Part shown: positions 27,161-36,739 of the stretch, in pieces | Layout: each line of letters starts with the position of its first letter | How positions within the stretch are numbered: position 1 is the stretch's first letter | Origin: Mesorhizobium sp. 113-3-3 | Lineage (GTDB): Bacteria; Pseudomonadota; Alphaproteobacteria; Rhizobiales; Rhizobiaceae | Assembly: GCF_016756495.1 (NCBI RefSeq) | Contig: NZ_AP023243.1 | Location: 5,460,501-5,524,500 of the forward strand | DNA length: 64,000 nucleotides | Reading direction: 5' to 3' | Notes under the pieces: generated by a model | Seen by the model: the letters and a program-made list of their open reading frames with translations, nothing else | Database searches by the model: none | What the model was told of the DNA's origin: nothing | Program-made: the position numbers and the translations under genes

Positions 27161-28905
27161 CACCACTGCTGTCCGTCCACGATCTGCGTGTCGGCTTCGG
27201 CCGCGACCGCCAAGCCAATGAGGTGGTGCGCGGCGTCAGCTTCGACCTCGCCGATGGCGAGACACTGGCCATTGTCGGCGAAAGCGGCTCGGGCAAATCA
27301 GTCACCGCGCTGTCGATCAACCGGTTGATCGATTTCGGCGGCGGCCGCATCACCGGCGGCTCGATGCAGTTGAAGCGGGCCGATGGGACCATCTTCGACC
27401 TGATGGGCGCCACTGAACCTCAGCTGCGCGGCATTCGCGGCGCCGAGATCGGCATGATCTTCCAGGAGCCGATGACCTCGCTCAACCCGGTGCTGACCAT
27501 CGGTTCGCAGATCGAGGAATCCTTCCGCCTGCATCGCGGCTTGACCGGCCGCCAGGCCACGGCGGCAGCCAGGGATGCGCTCGACCGCGTGCGCATTCCC
27601 GATGCCGCAAGGCGGCTGAAATACACGCCCAACCAGCTCTCGGGCGGCATGCTGCAAAGAGTGATGATCGCCATCGCGCTCGCCTGCAACCCACGCCTGC
27701 TGATCGCCGACGAGCCGACGACGGCGCTCGACGTCACCGTGCAGGCGCAGATCATGGCGCTGCTTGCCGAGTTGAAGCGCGAGACCGGCATGTCAATGAT
27801 TTTCATCACCCACGATATAGGCCTGGTTGCCGGCATCGCCGACAAGGTGATGGTGATGCAGAACGGCCAGGCCGTGGAGCAGGGCGAACTGAACCAGATC
27901 CTCGACAAGCCGCAGCACCCCTACACCCAGCATCTGCTGCAGGACGTGCCGCATTTCGCCAGGGGAAGCGCCGCGCGTCTCGACGGCCAGCGCGACAAGG
28001 GTGAAAGTAAAGAACCGGCCTTGAAGGTCGACGGACTGGTGGTGCGCTTTCCTCTCAAAAGCAATTTCTTCAGCCGCGCCACCGGCGCGGTGCATGCCGT
28101 CGACGGCGTCGATTTCGACCTGATGCCGGGCGAGACCTTGGCCATCGTCGGCGAAAGCGGCTCGGGCAAATCGACGACCGCGAAGGCGATCCTTGGACTG
28201 GTGCGCTCGACACGTGGCAGCTTCTCGGTCGGCGCTCGAAAAGCCTCCGCCGAGCGCAGCGCCAAGCCCGTGCAGATGGTGTTCCAGAACCCCTATGCCT
28301 CGCTCAATCCCAGGCTGACCATCGAGAGCATCCTGGCCGAGCCGGTGATCGCCAACGGCGGCCGGGTGAATGCAGAAACACGCGCCAGGATGGCGAGCCT
28401 GCTGGAACGCGTCGGCCTGCCCAGCAATAGCCTGGAGCGCTATCCGCATGAATTTTCCGGCGGCCAGCGGCAAAGGCTGTGCATTGCCCGCGCGCTAATG
28501 CTCAACCCTTCCGTGGTCGTGCTCGATGAGGCGGTGTCGGCGCTCGACGTTTCGGTGCAGGCCAAGGTGCTGGAGCTGCTGGTCGACCTGCAGCGCGAAT
28601 TCGGGCTGGCCTATCTCTTCATCTCGCACGACATGGCGGTGGTCGAGCGGATCGCGCATCGCATCGCCGTCATCTATGCCGGCCAGATCGTCGAAATCGG
28701 CGACGCGGCCTCGGTGCTGTCGAAACCGAAGCATTCCTATACGAAGAAACTGATCGCCGCGGTTCCGACCATCGACCGTCGGCGCGAGCATTTCGAGATC
28801 GACACACGCCAGGTGCCCTCGCTTGTGCGCCCGCAGGGGTTCGAGCCGGCGCCGGCGCGGTGGGAGCAGTTTGGCGGGGATCATATGGTGAGGGTGGAAG
28901 GGTGA
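27157..28905 (+). CDS. Fused double ABC ATPase (DppD-DppF type)
   Basis: A single 582-residue protein with two complete ATPase halves in place of separate DppD and DppF subunits. Half 1: Walker A GESGSGKS (41-48), signature LSGGM, Walker B LLIADEPTTALD. Half 2: Walker A GESGSGKST (332-340), signature FSGGQRQR, Walker B VVLDEAVSALD. Both carry the oligopeptide C-terminal motif (HPYTQHLL; HSYTKKLI). It powers import of the ligand caught by the upstream binding protein. Confidence 0.92.
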   Translation: MTPLLSVHDLRVGFGRDRQANEVVRGVSFDLADGETLAIVGESGSGKSVTALSINRLIDFGGGRITGGSMQLKRADGTIFDLMGATEPQLRGIRGAEIGMIFQEPMTSLNPVLTIGSQIEESFRLHRGLTGRQATAAARDALDRVRIPDAARRLKYTPNQLSGGMLQRVMIAIALACNPRLLIADEPTTALDVTVQAQIMALLAELKRETGMSMIFITHDIGLVAGIADKVMVMQNGQAVEQGELNQILDKPQHPYTQHLLQDVPHFARGSAARLDGQRDKGESKEPALKVDGLVVRFPLKSNFFSRATGAVHAVDGVDFDLMPGETLAIVGESGSGKSTTAKAILGLVRSTRGSFSVGARKASAERSAKPVQMVFQNPYASLNPRLTIESILAEPVIANGGRVNAETRARMASLLERVGLPSNSLERYPHEFSGGQRQRLCIARALMLNPSVVVLDEAVSALDVSVQAKVLELLVDLQREFGLAYLFISHDMAVVERIAHRIAVIYAGQIVEIGDAASVLSKPKHSYTKKLIAAVPTIDRRREHFEIDTRQVPSLVRPQGFEPAPARWEQFGGDHMVRVEG

Positions 28906-28937
28906 TGGCCCTGGGATATCCGAGGTTGGCGGGACAG

Positions 28938-29094
28938 CGCCCACCTCTGCCCTGCCGGGCATCTCCCCCACGAGGGGGGAGATCGGCAGCTTTGACCTTC
29001 CGCCCGCCTTCTAACGCAGAAGGTTGGCGAAAGCGGCGGCCGCATCCAATCTCCCCCCTCGTGGGGGAGATGGCCGGCAGGGCAGAGGTGGGCG
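28938..29094. repeat. Palindromic intergenic element (46-bp inverted repeat), RIME-like
   Basis: Two 46-base arms (28938-28983 and 29049-29094) are inverted copies of each other with one mismatch, separated by 65 bases. Each arm contains the words CTGCCCTGCCGG and CTCCCCCACGAGGGGGGAG, itself a hairpin. This is the style of rhizobial intergenic mosaic elements scattered in many copies. It sits between the ATPase and the serine hydrolase genes and could fold into a very stable cruciform or mRNA hairpin. Confidence 0.8.
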
Positions 29095-29125
29095 CCAAGC
29101 GCCAATTTTCGAGTGGAGGCTGCCC

Positions 29126-30130
29126 TTGACCAACCTCGCCCCGCTCTTCGACCGAGCGTTCCAACCGCTCGAAGCCGCTGTATCCACCAAGCGCATTCCC
29201 GGCGGCGTGCTCGGCATTGTCGACAGCAGTGGCCAGCGCTTCATCAAGGCAATCGGCTCGGCGCAACTCGTGCCCAAGCAGCGACCGATGACCGCCGAGA
29301 CCTGGTTCGACCTGGCGTCCCTGACCAAGGTCATCTTGACCACGCCGCGCATCCTGGCGCTGGCGGAGGGTGGCGTCATCGATCTCGATGCGCCGCTGAT
29401 CTCGGTGCTTCCGGACCTTCGCCAATATGATGCAGGGGCCTGGGAGCGGAAGGTGACGTTCCGCCAGTGCCTCGGCCACCAGACGCCCTTCCCCGCCGTC
29501 GAACCGATCTACACTTACGGACGCGACCCCGACCTGCTGCGCGCCTTCATCCTGCAGCGCGAATGGCGAGCGCGGGAGCCGGTCTACTCCGACATCAATT
29601 TCATCCTGCTCGGCTTTGCGCTCGAGCGGCTGTCGGGCAAGACCATCCGCGACAAGGATCCCGGCCCCGGATTTGCCTGGTCCACGGAGCCGGATGCCGC
29701 CGCGGCGACCGAGGACTGCACCTGGCGTCATCGCGTGCTCTCCGGCGAGGTCCATGACGACAATTGCTCGGCACTGCACGGCGCCGGTCATGCCGGTCTG
29801 TTCGGGACAGCCGCTTCGGTGCTGGATTTCGCGCAGGGGCTTCTGGACGGCAGCGGTGCTTCCGAACGGTCGATCGCTCTCATGCGCGCCCCCTTGTCCG
29901 CCACCCGCACCCATGGCTGGGAACGGCCATACGAGGGCTGGTCCGGCGGCGCACGGTGCAGCCCCGGAACCATCGGCCATACCGGCTTTACCGGCACCGG
30001 TCTGTGGATCGACTTCGACAGGGGCCAGGCCTGGACCTTGCTCACCAACCGGATCCATCCGACACGTCATTTCGACAGCGGAATCGTTCAGCTTCGGCAA
30101 GCGGTCGGCGATCTCGTCAATGGACTTTAG
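29126..30130 (+). CDS. Beta-lactamase-like serine hydrolase (class C / AmpH type)
   Basis: Serine hydrolase of 334 aa. The SxxK motif is SLTK (Ser65, Lys68); the tyrosine motif is YSD (in PVYSDINF); the third motif is HTG ([10 protein letters not shown]). These match penicillin-recognising esterases and DD-peptidases rather than true beta-lactamases. No signal peptide is seen, which suggests a cytoplasmic enzyme acting on imported muropeptides or related esters. It starts with TTG at 29126, with GGAGG 7-8 bases upstream; an upstream TTG at 29024 would translate the repeat and is rejected. Followed by anmK, 10 bases after its stop. Confidence 0.82.
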   Translation: MTNLAPLFDRAFQPLEAAVSTKRIPGGVLGIVDSSGQRFIKAIGSAQLVPKQRPMTAETWFDLASLTKVILTTPRILALAEGGVIDLDAPLISVLPDLRQYDAGAWERKVTFRQCLGHQTPFPAVEPIYTYGRDPDLLRAFILQREWRAREPVYSDINFILLGFALERLSGKTIRDKDPGPGFAWSTEPDAAAATEDCTWRHRVLSGEVHDDNCSALHGAGHAGLFGTAASVLDFAQGLLDGSGASERSIALMRAPLSATRTHGWERPYEGWSGGARCSPGTIGHTGFTGTGLWIDFDRGQAWTLLTNRIHPTRHFDSGIVQLRQAVGDLVNGL

Positions 30131-30140
30131 GAGCTACATG

Positions 30141-31256
30141 ATGGAACCAATCTGGGCCGTTGGCCTGATGACCGGCACCGTGCTTGACGGCAATATCGAC
30201 GTCGCGCTGATCAAGACCGATGGCGAGCGCATCGACGATTTCGGCACCTACCGGCTGATGCCCTATCCCCAATCGATCCGCTCGCTGCTGGAAGAGACGC
30301 TGACGGCGGCGAGAGCCTGGAATTTTGTCGGGCCGGAACCGGCGATCTTCCGCAAGGCCGAGGAGGCGCTGACGCGCGCCCAGTCGGCGGCGGTCAAGGA
30401 ACTCGTCGAAGGCTATGGCATGACGATGGCCGATATCGGCGTCGTCGGCTTTCACGGCCAGACGGTGCTGCATCGCGCGCCGCAGGTCGGACGGCTCGGC
30501 CAGACGCGGCAATTGGGCGACGGCGAGCTGATGCACAGCATACTGGGCACCAAGGTCGCCTATGATTTCCGCTCGGCCGACATGCGCGCCGGCGGGCAAG
30601 GCGCGCCCCTGGCCGCCGCCTATCACACCGCGCTGATGCGCAGTGCTGGCGCCAGTGGCGAAGTCGCCGTGCTCAATCTTGGCGGTGTCGCCAACGTCAC
30701 CTGGTGGGACGGCGCCGACAATGTCGTTGCCTTCGACACCGGCCCGGCCAACGCGCCGCTCAACGATTTCATCAAGTCGAAGGGCCTCGGCGACATGGAC
30801 CGCGACGGCGCGCTTGGCCGTGCCGGAACGGTCGACGAGGCAAGGCTCGCCAAGCTGTTGCAGCATCCTTATCTCAGCAAGCCCTACCCCAAGTCGTTGG
30901 ACCGTTTCGACTTCGGCGCAGCCATGGCTGACGGCCTCAACGCCGAGGATGGTGCCGCCCTGCTCACCGCCTTCACCGCCGGCGCCGTCGGCAAGGCGCT
31001 CGACCTCTTGCCGCACCGGCCGAAGAAATTGGTTGTCAGCGGCGGCGGTCGTCACAACCCGACGATGATGGCCATGCTGGCCAGCCGCGCCGGCGTCGAA
31101 GTGGTGCAGGCCGAAAGCCTCGGCTGGAGCGGCGACGCGGTGGAAGCCGAGTGTTTTGCCTTCCTCGCCGTGCGCGTCCTGCGCGGCCTGCCGATCAGCT
31201 TTCCAAGCACCACCGGCGCGCCGCAGCCGATGCGCGGCGGAAAGCTGGCGGGATAG
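30141..31256 (+). CDS. anmK: Anhydro-N-acetylmuramic acid kinase (AnmK)
   Basis: Cytoplasmic kinase (371 aa) that cleaves and phosphorylates 1,6-anhydroMurNAc to MurNAc-6-phosphate, the substrate of MurQ encoded in the same island. Motifs: [16 protein letters not shown] at the N-terminus (alphaproteobacterial form of the GTSxDG motif), [24 protein letters not shown] and the C-terminal [16 protein letters not shown] precedes two adjacent ATGs (30138 and 30141); I use the second. The stop codon lies inside the hairpin described next. Confidence 0.93.
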   Translation: MEPIWAVGLMTGTVLDGNIDVALIKTDGERIDDFGTYRLMPYPQSIRSLLEETLTAARAWNFVGPEPAIFRKAEEALTRAQSAAVKELVEGYGMTMADIGVVGFHGQTVLHRAPQVGRLGQTRQLGDGELMHSILGTKVAYDFRSADMRAGGQGAPLAAAYHTALMRSAGASGEVAVLNLGGVANVTWWDGADNVVAFDTGPANAPLNDFIKSKGLGDMDRDGALGRAGTVDEARLAKLLQHPYLSKPYPKSLDRFDFGAAMADGLNAEDGAALLTAFTAGAVGKALDLLPHRPKKLVVSGGGRHNPTMMAMLASRAGVEVVQAESLGWSGDAVEAECFAFLAVRVLRGLPISFPSTTGAPQPMRGGKLAG

Positions 31257-31295
31257 AGCGTTTCACCGTTTCACGGAAACGGTGAAACGCTCTAT
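31253..31295. terminator. Perfect 20-bp hairpin overlapping the anmK stop
   Basis: Two perfect 20-base arms (31253-31272 and 31276-31295) with a 3-base loop. The left arm includes the anmK TAG. It lies between convergent anmK and the acetyltransferase gene, so it can act as a bidirectional terminator, though it has no long T-run. The core GTTTCACCGTTTC is typical of repeated elements in these genomes. Confidence 0.65.
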
Positions 31296-31307
31296 CCCCT
31301 TGTTCCA

Positions 31308-31355
31308 ACGCAATTCCGGACGGAAAACCGATCACACTTTTCCTGGAATTGCTCT
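31308..31355. repeat. Intergenic repeat, copy A
   Basis: Begins ACGCAATTCC and ends with ACACTTTTCCTGGAATTGC (31334-31352), bounded by inverted GCAATTCC / GGAATTGC words. The same 19-base end occurs at 50739-50757 in copy B. It abuts the stop codon of the acetyltransferase gene. Confidence 0.7.
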
Positions 31356-31776
31356 AAGCCAGCCTCTTCTGCAGGAAGATGCGGCTGCGGCCGACGGGGA
31401 AATCGGCCAGCGTGCCGAAGGGCTGATAGCCCTGGCGCTGGTAGACCTTGGCGGCGTTTGGATTGAAGGTGTCGATCCAGGCGTTGTTGCAGCCGCGCGC
31501 CATCGCTTCCTGCTCGGCCGCGTCCAGCATCTTGCCTGCCATGTGCTGGCCGCGCAGCCCTTCATCGACCCACAGCCATTGCACGTAGAGCCAGCCCCAG
31601 GCGGTGTAGCCCGAAATCCCTGCAACGACCGCACCGTTCTCGTCGCGTACGAACACAGCCAAGGCCTTTCTTTCGGACGCACCGACATCGCCGTCGTTGA
31701 ATGCCGTCAGCCGTTCGGCGAGAAAGGCGAGTTCATCAGGCAAGGGGTTGGCCGTCGTTTCGAGGGTCGTGTGCAT
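31354..31776 (-). CDS. GNAT-family N-acetyltransferase
   Basis: Small acetyltransferase of 140 aa. The acetyl-CoA-binding segment is WVDEGLRGQHMAGKML (Q/RxxGxG/A variant), followed by GCNNAWIDTFNPNAAKVYQRQGYQPFG at the C-terminal half, typical of GNAT. The start at 31776 is MHTTLE. Convergent with anmK and downstream of dctD on the same strand. Substrate unknown. Confidence 0.85.
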   Translation of the reverse strand: MHTTLETTANPLPDELAFLAERLTAFNDGDVGASERKALAVFVRDENGAVVAGISGYTAWGWLYVQWLWVDEGLRGQHMAGKMLDAAEQEAMARGCNNAWIDTFNPNAAKVYQRQGYQPFGTLADFPVGRSRIFLQKRLA

Positions 31777-31843
31777 GGCTCTTTCCGGAATGCTCGGCTG
31801 GATGGGATGAAGCGTTACGAAGCGCAACGCCCTGGCGCAATGT

Positions 31844-33229
31844 CTATGTCTGCTCGCGAACAGGGTGCGGATCGCCGCCGTTGCGGAATTCGGATGCGGC
31901 AATACCGTAGCGCTTGAGCTTGTCGTAAAACGTCTTGCGCGGCACGCCGAGCGCGTCGATGGCGCCGCGCACATCGCCGCCATGCTCGCGCAGCGCATCG
32001 CGGATGAGTTGCGCCTCATAGTGGCCGACACGTTCGGGCAAGGAAGCCGCCGGCTCCGCCGATTGCGGGGAAACCGCCCTCGTCTCGTCCTCCGGGCCAA
32101 GACCAAGCGCGACCCGATCGGCGAAATGCGCGAGCTCGCGCACATTGCCCGGCCAGGCATGCGACTGGAGATGGTCGCTGACCGCGGCATTCACCTTGGC
32201 CACGGGCCGGCCGAAGCGTTCCGCCGCCTTGCCGAGGAAATGCCCGAACAGCATCGGGATGTCGCCGCGCCGCTCGCGCAGCGGCGGAATGCGCAACGTC
32301 ACCACGTTGAGGCGGAAATACAGATCCTCGCGGAAATCGCCGCGCTGGTCCGGCCGGCCGAGATCGACCTTGGTTGCCGCCACGACCCGCAAATCGATGC
32401 GCCGGATCTCGTTGGAGCCAAGCGGCGTGAGGCTGCGTGTCTCCAGCACGCGCAGCAACTTGACCTGCAGGGCGGGCGGCATGGATTCGATCTCGTCGAG
32501 GAACAGCGTGCCGCCGCTGGAATGCTCGACACGGCCGATCCGCCGCCGCTGCGCGCCGGTGAAGGCGCCGGCCTCGTGGCCGAACAGTTCGCTTTCGATC
32601 ACGGTCTCCGGCAAGGCGCCGCAGTTCAACGCCACGAAGGGTTTGGCCCGCCGCCGGCCCCATCGATGCAGGAGATCGGCCACCACTTCCTTGCCGGTTC
32701 CGGTCTCGCCTTCCACCAGCACGTCGACATCCATGTCGGCGATCTGCCGCAAGGTCTCGCGCAGGCGGCGGATGGCGGGCGCCTCGCCGATCAGCGGCAG
32801 GCCGTCGGCGGCCAGTGCCGCGGCTTCGCGCAGCCGCCGGTTCTCCATGACCAGCCGCCGTTTCTCGCTCGCCCGTTTGAGCGCCTCGACAAGGCGGTCA
32901 CCGGCATAGGGTTTTGGAATGAAATCGTAGACGCCGTCCTTCAGCGCGGCCACCGCGAGGTCGACATCGCCATGCCCGGTGACCAGGATCACCGGTATGT
33001 CGGCGTCGATCGCCTTGATGCGGTCGAACAGCTGTAGCCCGTTCATGCCCGGCATGCGGATGTCGCTGACGACCACGCCGTCGAAATCCCTGTCGACGAC
33101 GGCAAGTGCGGCTTCGGCGGCATCGCGCGCGACGACCGCAAAGCCGGCAAGCTCGAGCAATTGCGTGGTGGCGTGCAGCAGGTCGGCATCATCGTCGACG
33201 AGCGCGACCCGCCCTGATCCCTCGTTCAT
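31844..33229 (-). CDS. dctD: C4-dicarboxylate response regulator DctD (sigma-54 activator)
   Basis: Two-component regulator of 461 aa. Receiver domain with phospho-acceptor Asp56 ([10 protein letters not shown]) and the acidic pocket VDDDAD; central AAA+ domain with Walker [11 protein letters not shown] and the sigma-54 contact loop GAFTGA; C-terminal Fis-type helix-turn-helix ([16 protein letters not shown]). It activates the sigma-54 promoter of the divergent dctA. It is translationally coupled to dctB (4-base overlap at 33226-33229). Confidence 0.94.
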   Translation of the reverse strand: MNEGSGRVALVDDDADLLHATTQLLELAGFAVVARDAAEAALAVVDRDFDGVVVSDIRMPGMNGLQLFDRIKAIDADIPVILVTGHGDVDLAVAALKDGVYDFIPKPYAGDRLVEALKRASEKRRLVMENRRLREAAALAADGLPLIGEAPAIRRLRETLRQIADMDVDVLVEGETGTGKEVVADLLHRWGRRRAKPFVALNCGALPETVIESELFGHEAGAFTGAQRRRIGRVEHSSGGTLFLDEIESMPPALQVKLLRVLETRSLTPLGSNEIRRIDLRVVAATKVDLGRPDQRGDFREDLYFRLNVVTLRIPPLRERRGDIPMLFGHFLGKAAERFGRPVAKVNAAVSDHLQSHAWPGNVRELAHFADRVALGLGPEDETRAVSPQSAEPAASLPERVGHYEAQLIRDALREHGGDVRGAIDALGVPRKTFYDKLKRYGIAASEFRNGGDPHPVREQT

Positions 33230-35046
33230 TCAATTCGCCTCAAATCGATGGTGAAGGACGCGCCCTTGGCGCTGTCGGGGTCGAGCCGCAAGGTGCCGCC
33301 CAATTCCTGGGCGATCTCCTGCGAGATCACCAGCCCGAGGCCGAGCCCTTTCTCCTTGGTGGTCTGGAACGGCATGAACAGATTGCCGGCCGCTTCCGGC
33401 CCGAGGCCGGGACCGTTGTCGCGCACCGAAATCAGCACCCTGTCGTCGCGCTCCGCGAGGTCGATCTCGATGCGGGGATCGGGCTGGTCCTTCATGGCGT
33501 CCAGAGCGTTCTGCAACAGGTTGACGAGGATCTGCTCCAATCGGATGCGGCTCGCCATCACCACCGGCGAGCCGGTGCCGCGCGGCTTGACGATGGTGAC
33601 ACCGGAATCGCGGATGCGGCCGGAGAGCAGCGACAGCGCCCCGTCGATCGCCTCGCGCACCGGCAGGGGCGAGGCGGCGACACCGGGCCGGCGGGCGAAG
33701 GTGCGCAGCGTATTGGTGATGGCGCCGATGCGCTCGGTCATCGAGACGATCGAGGTCAGATTGCCGCTTGCCGGTTCGGTCTTGCCGGTTTCGAGGAAGC
33801 GGCCGGCATTTTCGGCATAGGTGCGGATCGCGGCGACCGGCTGGTTGATCTCATGCGCCACGCCGGCGGCGATCTGGCCGAGGATGGACAGCCGGTTGGC
33901 CTGGGCGAGATCGTCGCGTAGCCGGCGGACCTTGGCCTCGGCATTCTCGCGCTCGGCGATTTCACCGGCGAGAGCGGTGTTGGAGCGTGTCAGTTCCGCC
34001 GTTCGTGTGCTGACCCGGCTTTCCAGCTCGGCATTCATGCGCGCCAGCGCCTCCTGGCGCAGACGTCGGGTGCGCCGCCGCCTGGTGAATACGTAGGCCA
34101 GCAGGCCGGTCAGCAGCAGCCCGAGCAGCGTCGTCAGCCGCGCCGTGTTGGCGGCGGACGAGAGGGCGGCGTCGGCGGGCGTCAGCAGCCAGAGGCGCCA
34201 GCCGGGGACCGCACCGGGCAGGTCCTGCACCACCTCGACGAACTGGCGCGGTTTTCCCGAGCTGTCGATCGTCGCCAGGCCGTCGCCGGCGCCGCGCCGT
34301 ATCGGCAGCGGTTCGAAGGCGGCGTCGGTCAACTGGAGCTGCTCATGGGCAGCGGCGGCATCTTCAGCCGAGAGCGGCGCCAGCGCATGAAACCGCCATT
34401 TGGGCTCACTGGTGGCCAGCACCACGCCGCGTTCGTCGGTGACGAAAACAAGAAAACCGCTGGAACGCCAATTGGCTTCGACGCCGTCGAGTTCGACCTT
34501 CAGCACCGCGACGCCCAGCGGCTTGCCGTTGTCGTCGACGCGGCTCGAAAGATAGAGACCCGGCCGGCCGCTGATCGTGCCGAGCCCATACTGGCTGGCC
34601 GAACCCTTCACCATCGCCTCGTTGAAATAGTGGCGGAAATTATAGTCGATGCCGACAAAGCTCGTCGGCTCTCCGGCATTGCTGGCCGATATGGCGATGC
34701 CTGCCGTGTCAATGACATAGATGGCGGACGCCGAGGCATCTCCAGCGATCGCCTTGAGCTTGTCGTTGAGGGCCGCTTCCTGCATTTTTCCGGCCCGCCG
34801 CAGCGCCCCGCGCACCGCATCGTCGCGGGCCAGCACCAACGGCACCAGGCGCTGCTTCTCGATTTCGCCGGTGAGCGTTCCCGCCGCCAGCGGCAAAGCG
34901 GCAAGCGCTGCGTCGCGCAGATCGTCGGCCGCCTGACTGGAGGCGATGCGCCCGGCAATGGCGATCGCACCCGCAAGGATCGCAAGCGCGATAACAACGA
35001 CAAGCCATCGGCCATCGCGCAGCCGCGCCGCCGCCTCGCGCAGCAA
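33226..35046 (-). CDS. dctB: C4-dicarboxylate sensor histidine kinase DctB
   Basis: Membrane sensor kinase, about 606 aa from the TTG at 35046. Two helices ([37 protein letters not shown]) flank a periplasmic double-PAS-like domain ([30 protein letters not shown]). The H-box is [16 protein letters not shown], the N-box [10 protein letters not shown], and the G-boxes DNGPGLG and [10 protein letters not shown]. The start is uncertain: the frame is open to 35265, but that would cross the dctA activator site and promoter; TTG at 35159 is another choice, and none has a good ribosome site. Confidence 0.9.
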   Translation of the reverse strand: MLREAAARLRDGRWLVVVIALAILAGAIAIAGRIASSQAADDLRDAALAALPLAAGTLTGEIEKQRLVPLVLARDDAVRGALRRAGKMQEAALNDKLKAIAGDASASAIYVIDTAGIAISASNAGEPTSFVGIDYNFRHYFNEAMVKGSASQYGLGTISGRPGLYLSSRVDDNGKPLGVAVLKVELDGVEANWRSSGFLVFVTDERGVVLATSEPKWRFHALAPLSAEDAAAAHEQLQLTDAAFEPLPIRRGAGDGLATIDSSGKPRQFVEVVQDLPGAVPGWRLWLLTPADAALSSAANTARLTTLLGLLLTGLLAYVFTRRRRTRRLRQEALARMNAELESRVSTRTAELTRSNTALAGEIAERENAEAKVRRLRDDLAQANRLSILGQIAAGVAHEINQPVAAIRTYAENAGRFLETGKTEPASGNLTSIVSMTERIGAITNTLRTFARRPGVAASPLPVREAIDGALSLLSGRIRDSGVTIVKPRGTGSPVVMASRIRLEQILVNLLQNALDAMKDQPDPRIEIDLAERDDRVLISVRDNGPGLGPEAAGNLFMPFQTTKEKGLGLGLVISQEIAQELGGTLRLDPDSAKGASFTIDLRRIE

Positions 35047-35164
35047 GTCGCGATCGGCAAACCCTGCGGGACCGCTATCGGCGCTTGCTTGCGGCGTCTG
35101 CCCTCTCCCTTTTTTCTCGCGGCCTCGCCGCCACTCTAATGCGAAATTCCGCCCAGGCAAACGT

Positions 35165-35190
35165 TGCCTGTGCGGAAATCCGCACAGGCA
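35165..35190. promoter_or_regulatory. DctD upstream activator site
   Basis: A perfect 26-base palindrome (arms of 12 around a central AA; half-site TCCGCACAGGCA). It lies about 60 bases upstream of the dctA -24 element, the expected place for a DctD-binding site. A related half-site, TTCCGCCCAGGCA, at about 35147-35159 forms a tandem second site, as known for rhizobial dctA. Confidence 0.8.
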
Positions 35191-35247
35191 TTTACCGCCG
35201 GCCCTGGCAGAATGGCCGAAATGCGCGGATTCCGGGCTTTCCCCGAA

Positions 35248-35264
35248 CTGGCACAGCGCTTGCA
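35248..35264 (+). promoter_or_regulatory. Sigma-54 promoter of dctA
   Basis: CTGGCACAGCGCTTGCA matches the -24/-12 consensus (TGGCAC-N5-TTGCA), with GG and GC exactly 10 bases apart. It lies about 80 bases upstream of the dctA start. Confidence 0.92.
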
Positions 35265-35345
35265 AAACTCTTTCCAGCGGCGGGCGACCGGAGCGCCGCG
35301 ATGGGAGAAGTCACGCAGTCCGTCCATCCGGCCAGGGAGAGTTCG

Positions 35346-36674
35346 ATGCACATCGCAGACCAATCAGGCGCGGCCGCCGCGCAGCGCAAGCCCCTCTATG
35401 CCCAACTCTACGTGCAGGTGCTGGTGGCGATCACCGTCGGCATCCTGCTCGGCCACTACTACCCGTCGATCGGCGAAAGCATGAAGCCGCTCGGTGACGC
35501 CTTCATCAAGCTGGTCAAGATGATCATCGCCCCGGTCATCTTCCTGACGGTGGCGACCGGCATCGCCGGCATGAGCGACCTGCAGAAGGTCGGCCGCGTC
35601 GCCGGCAAGGCGATGCTCTACTTCCTCACCTTCTCGACGCTGGCGCTGATCATCGGCCTTGTCGTGGCCAATGTCGTGCAGCCAGGCGCCGGCTTCAACA
35701 TCGACCCGGCAACGCTCGATGCCTCGACGGTCAACACCTATGCCGCCAAGGCGCATGACCAGTCGGTCACCGGCTTCCTGATGAACATCATCCCCGGCAC
35801 GATCGTCGGCGCCTTCGCCGATGGCGACATCTTGCAGGTGCTGTTCTTCTCGGTGCTGTTCGGCGTCGCGCTGGCGCTGGTCGGCGACAAGGGCGCGCCG
35901 GTGTTCAACTTCCTGCAGGCGCTGATGGCGCCGATGTTCAAGCTGGTCAGCGTGCTGATGAAGGCCGCCCCCATAGGCGCGTTCGGGGCCATGGCCTTCA
36001 CCATCGGCAAATACGGCATCGGCTCGGTCATCAACCTCGCCATGCTGGTCGGCACCTTCTACGCGACGTCGCTGCTGTTCGTGTTCGTCGTGCTGGGCGC
36101 GGTCTGCCGCTACAATGGGTTCTCCATCCTGGCGCTGCTACGCTACATCAAGGAAGAGCTGCTTCTGGTGCTGGGCACCTCCTCGTCGGAAGCGGCGCTC
36201 CCCTCGCTGATGGAGAAGATGGAGAAGGCCGGCGCCAAGCGCTCGGTGGTCGGTCTGGTCATCCCGACCGGCTATTCCTTCAACCTCGACGGCACCAACA
36301 TCTACATGACGCTGGCCGCGCTGTTCATCGCCCAGGCGACGAACATCCACCTGTCGATGGGCGACCAGATCCTGCTGCTGCTGGTGGCGATGCTTTCGTC
36401 CAAGGGCGCCGCCGGCATCACCGGCGCCGGCTTCATCACGCTGGCCGCGACGCTTTCGGTGGTGCCTTCGGTGCCGGTCGCCGGCATGGCACTGATCCTC
36501 GGCGTCGACCGCTTCATGTCGGAATGCCGGGCGCTGACCAACTTCGTCGGCAATGCCGTCGCCACGCTGGTCGTCGCGCGCTGGGAAGGCGAACTCGACG
36601 AGGCAAAGCTGGCGAGAGCCCTGGCGGGCACGGCCGACGACAGCCTGCCGGCGGACATCGTTCCCGCCGAATAG
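35346..36674 (+). CDS. dctA: C4-dicarboxylate transporter DctA
   Basis: Inner-membrane proton/sodium symporter of 442 aa for succinate, fumarate and malate, essential for nodule nitrogen fixation in rhizobia. Family motifs: [20 protein letters not shown], the serine-rich loop [10 protein letters not shown], the substrate motif [17 protein letters not shown] and [12 protein letters not shown]. The start at 35346 follows GGGAGAG. Expression depends on the sigma-54 promoter and DctD site upstream. Confidence 0.96.
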   Translation: MHIADQSGAAAAQRKPLYAQLYVQVLVAITVGILLGHYYPSIGESMKPLGDAFIKLVKMIIAPVIFLTVATGIAGMSDLQKVGRVAGKAMLYFLTFSTLALIIGLVVANVVQPGAGFNIDPATLDASTVNTYAAKAHDQSVTGFLMNIIPGTIVGAFADGDILQVLFFSVLFGVALALVGDKGAPVFNFLQALMAPMFKLVSVLMKAAPIGAFGAMAFTIGKYGIGSVINLAMLVGTFYATSLLFVFVVLGAVCRYNGFSILALLRYIKEELLLVLGTSSSEAALPSLMEKMEKAGAKRSVVGLVIPTGYSFNLDGTNIYMTLAALFIAQATNIHLSMGDQILLLLVAMLSSKGAAGITGAGFITLAATLSVVPSVPVAGMALILGVDRFMSECRALTNFVGNAVATLVVARWEGELDEAKLARALAGTADDSLPADIVPAE

Positions 36675-36692
36675 GTCGCGCAGCCGCACACC

Positions 36693-36726
36693 AAATGGCC
36701 GGAGGCATCGCTGCCTCCGGCCATTT
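36693..36726. terminator. Bidirectional terminator between dctA and the ROK kinase gene
   Basis: Perfect 15-bp stem (36693-36707 and 36712-36726; core AAATGGCCGGAGGCA) with a 4-base loop, ending in TTT on the plus strand and preceded by AAA. It lies between convergent genes. Confidence 0.8.
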
Positions 36727-36739
36727 TCATGATGGCGTG

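Noticed and set aside
29024..29125. Upstream TTG extension of the serine hydrolase
   Set aside because: It would translate the intergenic palindrome; TTG at 29126 has a good ribosome site (GGAGG).
35047..35265. N-terminal extension of DctB
   Set aside because: It would run through the DctD site and the sigma-54 promoter of dctA, and there is no ribosome site.
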